A DNA stretch of 64,000 bases from Begonia masoniana (GCA_022432975.1 CM039511.1:18936557-19000556), one strand, 5' to 3'. Positions 11,285 through 22,792 are shown, numbered from the stretch's first letter. The notes: a model not told the origin generated them from the sequence alone. Program-made: numbers and translations.

Positions 11285-13602
11285 AATTGTGTGGTGGCAG
11301 AATTGTAATTATGAGGGATTGCAATTGGTATAAATAGAAAATGGAAACCTTAAACCTCACTGTAGCCGACACATTCACTCTCGGCGATTTCTCTCTTCTC
11401 TAGAGCTCTCTCTCTCAGCCAGCTACAGCTCCTTTCGGCGACCGATTCTTTAGTCTCCACCCCGAAGATTTCACGCCCTAGGTAAGACTCGACAATGTAG
11501 TTGCTGGTTAACCATTTTGAGCTCTGTTTTTTTTTAGCTAAGCTATGTAGTTTCGGATTCTTCAATGGCAGAGTTATTTTAGTGACATTTTAATCTGCAT
11601 TTAGTAATGGCATTTCCGATTCGAATCTGGACATTAAGATAATCGACTGTGTACAGCTGCTAGGTTGAATCTGATTATTTAGGATCTGGAAACTGAATCC
11701 ACGCACACAAGGTGCTGACTAGAGAATCTAGAAGTACAAATGTGTTAGATTCTAGGATAACTATTGGTTAGGACTTTTAGGGTTTTGTTTAACTCTGTAA
11801 TGTGAAATGTTCTAGGTGAAGAAGATTGCAGAGAAGTGCTCCATTTGCTAAGGAAACCAGGTAAGTGAGTGAGTAAGATTTCCGGCCATTAGGGCCCTAC
11901 ATCTCAAGGGTACTAGGTAGAGGTGTTGTTTATGATGATAAATGTATTTGAGCTAATATCTGGTATGTTATGGTACTCAAATTGATGTTGTGATCTTTAA
12001 CGAATGAATGACCTGCTTTGTAGCCTGATGATTTTAGAATGCTCATGCTCATGCATCACGAATATTTCTCATGCATATGAAAATGTTTTAAAAGCATGAT
12101 TTTCCCTATGAACAAAAAATGAATATGAAACTTATGCAACAAGGATTAAGAGAGGGTTGGGGGCGGTTTAGCGTATGTCACTGTCCAAAAGGAGGACCAT
12201 GAATACGACCCGAAAGGGACTATGTACACTCTCACTGTCAACCCCATTTTCGGCACAAATCCTCTCTTAATCCATATGATGAAAACGATGAATAAGAACA
12301 CAAAAAGATCATGAACATGTGTTTTCTTTAAGCTGTGCATTCATGCATACATGTTAGCATTGCACTCCTTACTAAGCATTAGGCTTATAGTTTAAACCTT
12401 ATGATGTAGGTGAAGAACAAACAGGTGAGGATTTCAAATTCTGCGAAGATGTTTAAGACTAGTTGCTGGATGGCACTCAGGGTGACAGTGTGTGACTGGA
12501 AAGGCGAATATGATCCTTGGTTGCTACCTTTAAGATATTAGTAAGGTTTATGAATATTGAAGTTTAAGTAGGAGGGATTTTTCTTAAAAACGTTGAATTC
12601 TAGTAAACTTGTCTGACTGATTTCTGAGTTGTGAATGATCTGTTTTATTTAAGTCTTCCACTATGCATACTCAGAATATGTCTATGGTTTGTGTCAATAC
12701 AAGTTTGTGTTAGTCGTGTTGGGAGTTGTGGAATTTAGGATGTTCTCTGTAGGTAAATGTCAAGGGTTCATGTCCGTCGATGGATGTTTCTGTCGGTTTA
12801 AGTTGTTTGATAAGTTAAAGTTTCCAGTCGATCGGATGATGTCTTCCATAGGATGATGTCTTCTATCGGATGATGTCTTCTATCGGATGATGTCTTCCAT
12901 CGGATGATGTCTTCTATCGGATGAGTGTATATAAGTTTTGTCGTTTAGCGATCGGATGGGGTCTCAATGTGTCACGTGGGATACACATGTCAATCGAATG
13001 ATGTTGTTTATTTTATCGGATGAGTGTATATAAGTTTTGTCGTTTAGCAATTAGATGGAGTCTTAATGTGTCACGTGGGATACGCATGTCAATCGGATGA
13101 TGTTGTTTATTCTATCGGATGATGTGGTTTATTTTATCGAATGAGTGTATATAAGTTTTGTCGTTTAGCGATCGGATGGAGTCTTATTGTGTCACGTGGG
13201 ATACGCATGTCAATCGGATGATGTCTTCTATCGGATGAGTGTATATAAGTTTTGTCGTTTAGCGATCGGATGGGGTCTCAATGTGGCACGTGGGATACAC
13301 ATGTTGATCGGTGGATGTCTGCAAATCCATGCAGCCACGCGAACGATGAAGTCGTGAGGTCTGAGGGCACCTTCCTTCTGCCCGATCGTGTTATGAAATC
13401 AATGTCTGAGTTTAGTCGCTCTGCTCTGCGACTAGTTATGCCGACAGTTTTATGGATGAGTCAAGTGTTGAAGAGTTAGTTTTGTCAGATATGACAATGG
13501 TTTAAAGTTCTTTCTGTTAAAACAAAATGTGCAGAGAGAATATTTAGAGTAAAAGTTCCACAAAAATATGAATTAGTCTCGGCCCTTAACGGGGTCGTGA
13601 CA
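11285..13602 (+). repeat. Solo LTR A, distal part (second gypsy family)
   Basis: This non-coding sequence ends GGGGTCGTGACA at 13602, followed by the duplication TTTAA (13603-13607). Its first ~110 bp are absent here because the gypsy element above inserted into it at AATTG. They are found inverted at 31702-31813. A TATAAATAGA motif near 11329 and the splice-like and GTAGGTGAAGA blocks shared with LTR B show it is the same family. No internal region or second LTR is present, so it is a solo LTR left by LTR-LTR recombination. Confidence 0.85.
12835..13310 (+). repeat. 17-bp minisatellite plus ~105-bp G-box-containing repeats in LTR A
   Basis: The first part (about 12835-12925) is a run of 17-bp units around TATCGGATGATGTCTTC. 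The second part repeats a unit of roughly 100-120 bp three times, each with GTGTATATAAG, TTTTGTCGTTTAGC and a CACGTG-containing stretch. CACGTG is the core of plant G-box/ABRE sites bound by bZIP and bHLH factors, and here it recurs in every unit. Whether it acts as an enhancer is not shown by the sequence. Confidence 0.85.
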
Positions 13603-13607
13603 TTTAA

Positions 13608-14840
13608 ACTATAAGCCTAATGCTTAGTAAAGAGTGCAATGCTAACATGTATGCATGAATGCACAAATTAAAGAAAACACATGTTCATGATCTTTTCGTG
13701 TTCTTGTTCTTGTTCATGTTCATCGTTTTCATCATATGGATTAAGGGAGGATTTGTGCCAAAAAGGGGGTTGACAGTGAGAGTGTACATAGTCCCTTGTG
13801 GGTCGTATTCATGTCCTTCTTTTGGACAGTGACATACGCCAAACCGCCCTCAACCCTCTCTTAATCCTTGTTGCATAAGTTTCATGTTCATATCTTGTTC
13901 ATGGGAGAAATCATGCACTTAAAACATTTTCATATGCTTGAGAAATATTCATGATGCATGAGCATGAGTAATCTTAGTTCATCCGACTACTGAACAAGCC
14001 ATTCATTCATCAAAGGATCATAACATCAACTCGAGTACTGAAGACAACCAGACGTTAGTACAGGTACTTTTAACATCATAAACAACTTCTACTTAGTATC
14101 CTTGTGATGTAGGTCCCTAATGGCCGGAAGTCTTACTCACTCACTTACCTGGTTTCCTTAGCAACTTGAGCACTTCTTTTCAAACTTCTTCACCTAGAAA
14201 CATTTCACATCACAGTGTTAAATCAAAATCCTAACTAAAAGTCATCCTAGTACCTAACATAAATATTTCTAAATCTTCCTAGTCGAGTGCCTAGTGTGCA
14301 CATATTAAACTTCCAGAACCTAAATAACCGGATTAAGTCTAACAACTAAACACGATCTGTTATCTTAATGTCCAGAATCGAATCAGAAATGTTATTACTA
14401 AACACAGATCATGATTGTCACTACCATTACTCTATTAGTGAAGAATCCGAAACCTTAAGTTCTAGCTGAAGATAGAGCTCTAAGTAATTACCCAGTAATT
14501 ACATTGTCTAAGTCTTACCTAGAGCGTAGATTGTCGAAGTGGAGGCAGAAGAACTGGTCACCGGTGAAGGAATAACTGGCAGAGAGGGAGCTCTGGAAGG
14601 AAGGGAATCGCCGAGAGAGGAAATGTCGGCTACAGCGAGGTTTTAATGAGGCTTAAGAATTCCCATAACCTATTTATACCAATTAAAATCCACCTTAATT
14701 ACAAATTTGCCACCCAACCTAGTTTCACTCAACTTGTAATAAATAAGTCTTGGAATTAATTTAAAATCATAAAGGTCAATAAAAGGGTGACAATTAAAAT
14801 GGTTAAGAAAATCACCTGGCCGAAATTGTCGGGTGTTACA
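13608..14840 (-). repeat. Solo LTR B, 5' part
   Basis: Read on the minus strand it starts TGTAACACCCGACAA at 14840 and runs to the point where LTR A inserted (TTTAA, 13603-13607). It is colinear with LTR A over 11285-12400, making a large imperfect inverted repeat with it. The outer flank is AATAA (14841-14845). The other half of this LTR, with the same AATAA flank, is at 31814-33159 in the opposite orientation. Confidence 0.85.
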
Positions 14841-14845
14841 AATAA

Positions 14846-15260
14846 TATTTATTTATTGTAGGTTATTCAAATTACAATTATTTATTTGTTTCAGTTTATT
14901 TAAAAAAATAATAATAAAATTGAAAAAATAGACAGAGTTTTGTTTGTTTTGTGACTTCTCCATAGCTATCTTCACACAGTTCATGCAAATTCAAATCACA
15001 AATATATACCCAACAGCCAGATTCCAGTACAAATACTATACATCAAGACATAAAATTAAAGTACATCAAATTTACAGACGATAAGTCAAATACATAAAAT
15101 AAAATACAACATCTAAACTATACTACTGAGGAGGGACATCGTCGTCTTCGGACGCTAGTCAATCCGTCATTCTCTGAGTGAGCTCTCTAAGGGACTCACT
15201 GAAATAGTCTTATGACTCAACCACCTTTTCCTGTATCTCATACATACGCTGCATCTGTTG
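14846..15260. other. AT-rich non-coding part of MULE-2
   Basis: No gene is seen. The sequence around 14930-15010 resembles 21000-21090, which lies at the same place beside the second gene of MULE-1. It is therefore internal MULE sequence between the convergent genes, now separated from its transposase. Confidence 0.6.
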
Positions 15261-16362
15261 CTACTGTTGTTGGTGCACTTGATACATAAGCTTCAACAGT
15301 TGATGCATCTGCTGCTGCATCTCATACATTTGTTGCATATTCTGTATCATGTCCCAGCTACTACCAGCCTCAGGGGAAAATGGCGGTGCAGTGGCGGTGG
15401 CGGAGTCAGGGGAGGGGGCATCCTCTTCCATCTGAACATCCCGAGATGTGGAGGCCTCGAGATCTCCCTTCAGCATCTGGGACTTCGACTATACCCATCT
15501 GAGTCAAATGAGTCATGTCAAATACATCGACAGATCTGTGTGATCTCATCTGCTCTCCACTGGCCAGATGAAACTGATATCGTTGGACGATCTTCCAAAT
15601 CAAAGTCTCGTACAACATATTCTCATTCTTGGTTCGCCCGACCTCATGCATGTGACATATAATCATGTATCCTGGGTCAAATATCGTGCCACTGTAGAGC
15701 TTCTCCATGACATACAGATCCATCCAGTTGACGAGATCTCTATGACCATTCCTCGGCAGTAGGGTGTGGCTGATCAAGTTATGAAGAACCTTAGCTTTGA
15801 TGTTCAGGTTCTTCGATCTTGACTTCACGAACACTGCAATACCCAGATTGTAGTGGATTTTTCTAAGGAACTCTAGTCCCTCTGCTGTTTTAGCAAAATC
15901 ACACTCTTGAGAAGCGTGATAATATGTCTCTGCATCTTCTACGATAAATCCGAGCAATTCATTGATAAGAGCTGGAGATACGACAATATCTATACCGAAT
16001 AGGTACGTCTTCAAGTAGCCCGACCTCCCGGTACTAGTCAAGTTCGCATAAAATAAGCGAACAATTCTGTCGCAACTGTCGCCTCTCATGTCGTGCACCC
16101 CATGCAAGTAGATGACGTCAAGCATCTCCTTGATATCCAAAGACTCCCAACCGCTAAAGTTGGCAGTCTTCTCATAAATAATTGAGCGAATTCTCGTATC
16201 TCGCTCGAACTGCTCTTGACACCCCTGGTTACGAAATTCCATGACAAATAACCAGGAGGTGGATGCTACACTTGATACGGTGCCCGATTTGATGGGCCAC
16301 GTTTTTCCATCCGGGGACCTTTTCGACCAATAAATTCTTAGGGGGTCTATTTTTGGGTTCAA
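15261..16362 (-). pseudogene. MULE-2 second gene, plant transposon protein domain
   Basis: A frame of 318 codons runs from 16362 to 15406. A second frame (15476-15261) continues the protein after a one-step frameshift near 15478. The middle of the protein, with VRLFYANL, GIDIVVSPALINELLG and ETYYHASQECDF, resembles the 'putative plant transposon protein' domain known from many plant transposons; I place it there from memory of the family, not from a search. The C-terminal part is acidic, then methionine- and glutamine-rich (QQMYEMQQQMHQLL), likely a coiled coil. A decayed homologue lies at 21255-22395 in the same relation to a MULE transposase. Its molecular role is unknown to me. Confidence 0.65.
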
Positions 16363-16429
16363 GGGTTTTTTTGGATTTTCTTATTTTCGGGTTTTTTGGG
16401 ATTTAAGGCGAGAAAATAGATCAGATTTG

Positions 16430-16668
16430 GGATTTTCCAAAAAAAAATTACGAGTTCTGGCAATTTTCAGCCCGGGCTTAGAGTTTTTGGCTCGGTTTTG
16501 GGATTTCCTGGAATGTTTTTTTGCAGATTTTGCCAAAAAAAGTTTTGGGATTTTCACAAAAAAATTTGAAGGATTTAGCGATTTTCAGTTAGTGCTTAAG
16601 GTTTTGACTTGGTTTTGGGATTTCTTTGAAGGTTTTTTTTTTACAGATTTCGGCAAAAAAATGCTAGG
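16430..16668 (+). repeat. Two tandem units of ~118 bp upstream of the MULE-2 second gene
   Basis: Two adjacent units share GGGATTTTC, a poly-A stretch, GATTTTCAG, GGTTTTGGGATTTC and GGCAAAAAAA in the same order. They lie between the start of the second gene and the right end of the element. They may belong to the promoter region of that gene. No coding role is apparent. Confidence 0.7.
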
Positions 16669-16739
16669 ATCTGAGAATGTTGGCGGTAAAACGCTCCAAT
16701 ATGAGGATTTCAACGAGAGAAAAATCAGTTTTATGAAGA

Positions 16740-17092
16740 TAAATCGTCCAAATGGGGCAGTCAGGTTTTATTTTAACACAGATCGGTCCCCCGTTTGAGG
16801 GTGAACACACCTGCATGTTCTTCAAACGGGGACTGTTCTACAAGGGGTCTTCAACCCCCTGTTCTTCACGTGTGTTGCACGTGGAGAACTCCCCGACAGA
16901 ACGGGGGACCGTTCTGAAAAGAACAGTCCTTCATTCTATGTGTAAAATGCAGAACGGGGGGTTATCGGTTGACCGCCAAAAGTTTTTTTGATAGGTTTTT
17001 TATAGTTTAAGTTTTGTTTTGTTATGATTAATACTTTGAGGATTTTTTAAAAAAAAAATCTCATTCTTCGATTGTGAAAATATTTTTAACTT
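16740..17092 (+). mobile_element. MULE-2 right end with terminal inverted repeat
   Basis: The stretch 16948-17092 matches 38754-38884 in the same plus-strand direction, including GGGGGGTTAT, TAGTTTAAG, GTTTTGTT and ATTAATACTTT, and ends GTTTTTAACTT. It is followed by TAATAAAAA (17093-17101), a nine-base sequence that also abuts the other end (38885-38893, inverted). A nine-base duplication is characteristic of Mutator-like elements. GC-rich subterminal units lie at 16780-16970. Confidence 0.7.
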
Positions 17093-17101
17093 TAATAAAA
17101 A

Positions 17102-17535
17102 ATCATAAAATAAAGTAAACTATGCTAGAATCCATACAATACATTTTACCAATGTAATTATCACCAAGCCTCTAACATCACATCATATCATCTTGAAAAA
17201 CAAACCGTTCATGACATTGAAAAAATAATATTAATAATAATAAATTATTAAAATAAAACAAACTACTCAAAAATTCATACATTACATTATACCTATTTGT
17301 AATAATCACCAAACCAATAACATCAAATCACATTGGAAAAATAAAAAATATGGTAATAAAATTAGAAAATAACATTGAACCAAATAAAATAAACTATTCC
17401 ATAATGCATGCAACACATTCTAAAAATTATTAAAACTAATTTGAATTCCAAAGTATGAGCTTAATTTGAAACACACTCTAAACTAAAATTCCTAATAACT
17501 AAAATCTTAAACTGTCCAAAATGTAACAAATCAAA
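17102..17535. repeat. AT-rich local tandem repeats
   Basis: Units of about 145 bp recur at about 17130, 17276 and 17398, each with a CATACAATACATT-like start, an AATTATCACCAA-like middle and a CATCACATCA-like end. Similar sequence lies inverted at about 38900-39070, on the other side of MULE-2. This is the sequence into which MULE-2 inserted. No gene is seen. Confidence 0.6.
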
Positions 17536-17969
17536 TCATGACAGGGGGCCGATCACCCCCGTTCTAAATTTGCGCCGATCTAAATTGTATGGCCCCTCGT
17601 TTTGTCCAGTGCTTATGTGAGACTGGACATATTGGGTTGGGGGTCGATGTGGGGGTGAAGACCCCCCGTTCAACGTGCACTGCAAATGATTCGAGAATGG
17701 GAGGTCACCGCCCTGGATCGGCCCCTCATTCCTTGCCTCCCCATTTTAGAGGTCGGCCGGGAACAGGGGATCATCGCCTCAGATCGACCCCTAGTTCCTT
17801 GCCTCTCCCATTCCAGAATTTATCGGGAACAGGGGGTTCCTGCTGCAGAACGGCCCTCCGTCCCCTGCCTCTCCCATTTTAGGGGTGTAACGATCCCTTA
17901 TCCCAGCAAGATATTGTCCGCTATGGGGATTGGGCCGCAGCCCAATATCCTCCCCTCACGGCTTTGTTT

Positions 17970-18075
17970 GGCGAGAACTTACAAGAAGGTCACCCAACCT
18001 GGAATTGCTCTCGCCGAAGCACTTTTAACTTCGGAGTTCTTATGGGATCCATTGCCAATTGTGCTCCAAAACGCA
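17970..18075 (-). promoter_or_regulatory. 5S-rRNA-derived internal promoter in Cassandra 3' LTR
   Basis: The minus strand contains GGATCCCAT(A)AGAACTCCG, AAGTTAAAAGTGCTTCGG and GGTTGGGTGACC, matching the conserved core of plant 5S rRNA (box A, intermediate element and box C region). In Cassandra this segment is known to act as an RNA polymerase III promoter. Box A is degraded here (AAAAG for AAGCG). Confidence 0.88.
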
Positions 18076-18316
18076 TCTTACTATATTGGGAGGGATCTCT
18101 TACATATGTTTCATTTCCACATACTTCCCCAAGCGATGTGGGATTGTGACGACCCCCTCTTTACGACCTGTCACCTTCCGGTTCGCCCGTGCGGTCGTAC
18201 CGCCATCCGGGTTCCGGTTCGTGCAGCCATCGTACCATACGTGCACATTCGGGTCGTCACAATCACCCCTCTCGGGGGCCCAACGTCCTCGTTGGCCACA
18301 TTTTCGGTTGGGTACA

Positions 18317-18329
18317 GGCTCTGATACCA
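18317..18329 (-). other. Cassandra primer-binding site
   Basis: The minus strand reads TGGTATCAGAGCC, complementary to the initiator methionine tRNA, two bases inside the 5' LTR that begins at 18332. Confidence 0.92.
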
Positions 18330-18415
18330 TTTGTAACGACCCCTTATCCCAGCAAGATATTGTCCGCTCTGGGGATTGGGCCGCAGCCCAATATCCTCCC
18401 CTCACGGCTTTGTTT

Positions 18416-18522
18416 GGCGAGAACTTCCCGGAAGGTCACCCAACCTGGATTTGCTCTCGCTGAAGCACTTTTAACTTCGGAGTTCTTATGGGATCCGTTG
18501 CCAATTGTGCTCTAAAACGCGT
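18416..18522 (-). promoter_or_regulatory. 5S-rRNA-derived internal promoter in Cassandra 5' LTR
   Basis: This is the copy of the 5S-like core in the promoter-proximal LTR. AGAACTCCGAAGTTAA, GTGCTTCAGCGAGAG and GGTTGGGTGACC are visible on the minus strand. It would drive transcription of the element if still active. Confidence 0.88.
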
Positions 18523-19026
18523 CTTACTATATTGGGAGGGATCTCTTACATATGTTTCATTTGCACATACTTCCCCAAGCGATGTGGGATTGTGAAGACC
18601 CCTCTTTACGACCTGTCACCTTCCGGTTCGCCCGCGCGGACGTACCGCTATCCGGGTTCCAGTTTGTGTAGCCATCGTACCATACGTGCACATTCGGGTC
18701 ATCACAAGGGGTCTCAGGAACGAGTGGTCATCGCCCTGGATCGGCCCCCCGTTCCTTGCCTCTCCCATTTCAGGTTCTCGGGAATGGAAGTTCACCGTCC
18801 CGGATTGGCCTCCTGTTATTGGCCTTAACTTTTGAGTAGAATGAGAATGAGAGGTCGCTGCCCCAAAAAGGCCACTCGTTGTCAATTGTTTTGCTTGAGA
18901 ACAGAGGGCCAATCTTCGACACTATATAAGGAAACAACCCTCCATTCTCAACCCCCACTGGCAAAAAAATCCTAAAACCTCTACTCTTTCTTACTCCAAC
19001 GAATTTTCACTATATTAGCGACGTGG

Positions 19027-20950
19027 ATGGATTCTGATTTGAATAGATCAGTTGATTTAGACGAGATAATAACTTGTGATGACAATATAGACTGGTATTC
19101 GTACTCCACATCCATATATGGCGATCTTCGGGCATTTGATCACCTAGAAAGTAATTAAGAAATAGAGGTGCAATCGACATCGAAAACTATAGACAAGGAG
19201 CTTTGAACATTGGTCGACTTGGAGGATGATGAAGTTGAAAGCATACCGATAAGAGAAAAAATTTCGATGAGATTTTATCTGAGAAAAAAAATATAGTTCT
19301 TTAAAGGCAATTAAAAAAGAAATAGTATAATATGCTTTGAATAATGATTATGAGATCAAATTAATTAAAAGTTAATCTCGACAACCGACGACAGTGTGTG
19401 AAGACGGATGTGATTGGTGACTGTATGGTTCAAAGATGCAAAATGAGCTTACAGACTTACTTGGTGGGCTCTGCCGATAATGAGTCATGTGTATTCGAAA
19501 GAATGTATATGTGTCTAGTTGCTTGCAAGGCAGATTTACTGCAATGTGGTAGACCTATTATCTGTTTTGATGGTTATCATCTAAAGGGCTCCTGTCCCGG
19601 CTAATTACTGACAGCCATCAGTATTGATGGCAACGATAAAATATATCTCGTTGTTGTTGCCAATGTGGAATCAGAGTGTATGAACTCATGGACGTGGTTT
19701 TGAATTTATTGAAGGAACGCCTACGGACTGAATCGGGATACATATGGACATTTGTTTTAGATCGACAAAATGTATAATGTATTTTCAATTGTTCTTTCAA
19801 ATATTGAGGCATTGTGGTAGTTACATTCTTTTATATTGACTATATTGTTCTTTAAAATATTAGAGGTTGTTGCATGCTATGCAGCAAGAATTACTATCAG
19901 CCGAACATCGTTACTGCCTCCGACATATGTACCCAAATTTTAAAAATTAATTTTGAGGCAGAATATAGAGATGCAATGTGGAATGCGGCTATAACAACCA
20001 CAATTTTTCATTTCGAGAGAGAAATGAGGAACTTACATCAGATTAACCCGGATGCCCATGTGTATCTTTGAGGCACAAATCCTAGATATTGGGCTAGTCA
20101 TGCATTTTCTTCGATCCCCAAGTGTGATTTGAGATTGAATAATGTATGTGAGTCATTCAATGCAATTCTATTACCTGTTAGGGACAAACCGATTCTGACC
20201 ATGTTTGAGATGATCTGAAAGTGCTTGATGACTAGGATTGTGAAAAATACAAGAAGATGACCTCGTCAACAGACGTCTTGTGTCCCTAGATAAGAAAAAG
20301 CTTGTGAAGCTAGAACGTGCAGCTCAAAATTAGAGTGATATGTTTGCTAGAACTACACGATTTGAGGTCAGCAATGACAACAAACTATATGTCATCAACA
20401 TGAATACATGTGTGTGCAACTACTACAAGTGGGAGTTTACTAGAATCTCGTGTGTCCATTTCATTCTCTGCATTCATTTCATGAGACTAGCACCAGAAAA
20501 TTACGTTCATCAATACTATCACTGGGGAACTTATCTATAGATGTACTCACACTTCATTAATCCCTTTAGCGGCAAACACATGTGGCCGCTCGTACAAAAT
20601 ATGAAGCAAATTCTTCCGCCCATAAGATAATGCCAACCTGGTAGGCCAAAGAAGAAAAGAGTGTGAGATATCAATCAGCCACCAAGTTCGACAATTACTA
20701 GGATGAACGCAATGATGTCGTGTGGTATATGTTGGCGTTATGGGCATAATAGTCGCACTTGTCCTGATAGGAAATCCACTTTAGGCGGTACTTCCGCTTC
20801 TGCTTCGCAAGATGCATTTATGGGTTTTCACACATATGACGGACTACAGGTACATTTTAATACATTTCGCTCATAAGCACACTTTTATTATTTTCTAATA
20901 TAATTTTCATTATGTGTAGGAATCTTCTATACACGAAGTGACGTAAAGGT
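19027..20950 (+). pseudogene. MULE-1 transposase (mudrA-type), decayed
   Basis: A start at 19027 opens MDSDLNRSVDLDE, an acidic N-terminus nearly parallel to that of the MULE-2 copy (38559). Fragments of the transposase follow: the MULE core with FERMYMCLVACKADLLQCGRPIICFDGYHLKGSCPG (19490-19604; the D in FDGYHLKG is one of the catalytic acids), NNVCESFNAI (20135-20170), a SWIM zinc finger with CVCNYYKWEFTRISCVH (20410-20460), and a C-terminal zinc knuckle CGICWRYGHNSRTC (about 20720-20765). A short intron with GT...AG ends probably lies at about 20849-20920. Several stops and frameshifts break it. In MuDR-like elements this protein cuts and moves the element. Confidence 0.85.
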
Positions 20951-21254
20951 ATGACTATTTGGGCTGTAATTTCTATAAAAATGTGTAATTTAGTGAGATA
21001 AAGTTGTAAAAATGGGCAGAGTTTCTTTTGTTTTATGACTCTTTCATAGCTAACTTCAAATAATTCCTGCATATTCAAATCACAATTTTATAATCCAAAG
21101 CAAGTTTCAGATAATTAAGTACAAACATAGAGTAAAACTATAAAGTACAGCTATACACCACATAACATAAACTAAATGACAAGCATAAAGTTAAATACAA
21201 TCATATTACTCATAGTACAAATATAAAGTAAAGTACATAAAATGAAATACAAAA

Positions 21255-22395
21255 CATAAACTAAACTATGGTGGGACATCGTCGTTATCTCGTTCCACCC
21301 AATCCATGAGGGTTTTCCTTAGCTCTCTATGAGATTCAGCTAGCTCTCTCTGTGACAATGTGAGCTCCTCGACTCTGCTTATGAATAACTTCAGTCTCTA
21401 CTTCATCCTGTCCCATATACTAGCTGTCTGGGGGGACAATGGCTGAGCAGAGGCGTCCTCCATAGGAACATCTTCAGAGGTGGAGGCCCTCTAATCTCCC
21501 TTGAACACCAAAGTCCCGTCGACTTCAACTAGACCCATCCGAATCAAATGAAGCCTATCAAATACATCGCTGGAACTTTGTGTTCTCATATGCTCTCCAG
21601 TAGGTAGCTGAATCTGAGCTTGCTCGAAGATTTTTTGAATCAACGTGTCGTACGACATATTCTTGTTGCATGTTCAATCGATCTCATTCATGTGACCTAA
21701 AATCACAAAGTCTTCTTGTTGTACAGTTTCTCCATCACATAGAGATCCATGCAACTCACAAGATCTCTATGTTTATCCCGAGGTAGAATGATGTGGGTTA
21801 TCAAATTGTGAAAAACTCGAGCTCTGACGTTCAAATCGTTTGATCTTGGCTTCACGAACCCCACTGATGTTGGAATTGTGATGAATTTTCCTAAGGAACT
21901 CTAGTTCCTCGGTCGATCTGAAAAAATTACAATCTCGAGAAGCATGGTAGTATATCTTCAACTCAATCCCTTCTCTGGCAAACCCGGCCAATTCATTAAT
22001 TGTCTCTTGAGGTATAACAATCTCTGTATCAAGGATGTACATATTCAAACATCATGTCCTCCCGGTAGAGGTCAAGTTCGCATAAAACAAGTGAACAATT
22101 CACTCGCAGCTATAGCCCCTCAATCCATACACCCCGTGTAGGGCGATTCTGTCGAACATCTCATTGATCTCCAACGACTCCCAACCTTTAAAGTTGACAG
22201 TGTTCGAATGAATAACCGAGCGGTTTGACATATTCCGCTCAAACTGCTATTGACACATTTGATTTTGAAATTCAATAGACAAATACCCAGTTGGCGGTTA
22301 TCGCGCTTGACTCGGAACACCTGTGACGACGGTGCCCAGTTTGTTGGACCCCTTTGAGATGGTCCTCCTTGCAAAAATGGTGGGTGATTTGGCAA
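21255..22395 (-). pseudogene. MULE-1 second gene remnant (plant transposon protein domain)
   Basis: Pieces such as TEIVIPQETINELAGFA, YYHASRDCNF and ELEFLRKIHHNS are clear homologues of the 15261-16362 protein, and flanking non-coding DNA also matches (21000-21100 with 14930-15010). It points toward the transposase, so the two genes of MULE-1 are convergent, as mudrA and mudrB are in maize MuDR. The protein itself does not look like mudrB. Multiple frameshifts and stops show it is inactive. Confidence 0.65.
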
Positions 22396-22454
22396 AGTAC
22401 GTTCGATCGGGCCACCTTGTGATGGACCTCCTTGTGATGGGGCAACCTTTCTAA

Positions 22455-22792
22455 TGTGAATCTCACATCAGTTCTAGAGAGTCGCCTGGGCTGGGTCCAA
22501 ACCTCCACTCTTGAGCATACTTTTGTGGTGAAGTTAGGGGTTTCTCATATCACTTGGTATCAGAGCCTAACCTTTGTGGGTCAGTGTGAACACATCAAAC
22601 AGATCGCCGACTGAGGCAGATGACTTTACGGATCTGATAGATTACCGATTGAGGCAGTCGCCTTTAAAGAGTGTGAGAATGATGTGAATCTCACATCGAT
22701 TCTAGAGGGTTGTCTGGGTTAGTATATATGTTAGGTCCAAACCTCCACTCTTGAGCGCGCTTTTGTGGTAGAGTTAGGGGTTTCTCATATCA
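22455..22792 (+). mobile_element. Small TRIM retrotransposon, 338 bp
   Basis: Two LTRs of 98 and 110 bp (22455-22552 and 22683-22792) both begin TGTGAATCTCACATC and end GGGTTTCTCATATCA. The 130-bp internal region starts with a primer-binding site (TGGTATCAGAGCC, 22555-22567) for initiator tRNA-Met. This LTR-PBS-LTR plan without any coding sequence defines a terminal-repeat retrotransposon in miniature. It lacks the 5S-like segment, so it is not Cassandra. I see no target-site duplication (TCTAA on the left, CTCTT on the right), so it may be rearranged. Confidence 0.8.

Larger units (their letters stand above)
17886..18706 (-). mobile_element. Complete Cassandra TRIM retrotransposon, 821 bp
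   Basis: Two LTRs of 376 and 375 bp (17886-18261 and 18332-18706) flank a 70-bp internal region. On the minus strand each LTR starts TGTGA(C/T)GACCC-like sequence and ends GTTACA. The internal region holds an initiator tRNA-Met primer-binding site (18329-18317) and a purine tract (18276-18262). Both LTRs carry a 5S-rRNA-like segment, the diagnostic mark of Cassandra. The element is flanked by AGGGG on both sides (17881-17885 and 18707-18711). It codes for no protein and depends on enzymes of other elements. By eye the LTRs differ at about 20 sites, mostly C/T changes, so the insertion is old. Confidence 0.95.
17540..19020. repeat. GC-rich subterminal repeats of MULE-1, split by Cassandra
   Basis: Units of about 65 bp recur from about 17694 to 17885 and continue at 18707-18810. 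Each has a GGGAACAGGGG-like start, a centre such as CCCTGGATCGGCCCC and the end CCTTGCCTCTCCCATT. Such subterminal arrays are common in MULEs and may bind transposase; that role is inferred. The array is interrupted by the 821-bp Cassandra element. Open frames in this region come from the lack of stops in GC-rich repeats and are not genes. Confidence 0.65.

Noticed and set aside
12835..13310. CRISPR-like array
   Set aside because: The 17-bp units are directly adjacent without unique spacers, in a plant LTR with no cas genes. It is a minisatellite.
15258..15662. 134-codon plus-strand frame
   Set aside because: It is the complement of the MULE-2 second gene, whose minus-strand product matches the decayed copy at 21255-22395.
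17970..18522. Genuine 5S rRNA genes
   Set aside because: The 5S-like segments are only the conserved core, are degraded in box A, and lie at the same place in both LTRs of a Cassandra element. They are part of that element.
17589..18828. Several open frames of 60-212 codons on both strands
   Set aside because: They run through the GC-rich MULE subterminal repeats and the Cassandra LTRs, which are free of stops because of composition. They resemble no protein and differ between the two LTR copies.
22555..22567. tRNA-Met gene fragments at TGGTATCAGAGC motifs
   Set aside because: Each such motif in the window sits just inside an LTR, so these are primer-binding sites. No cloverleaf could be made around them.
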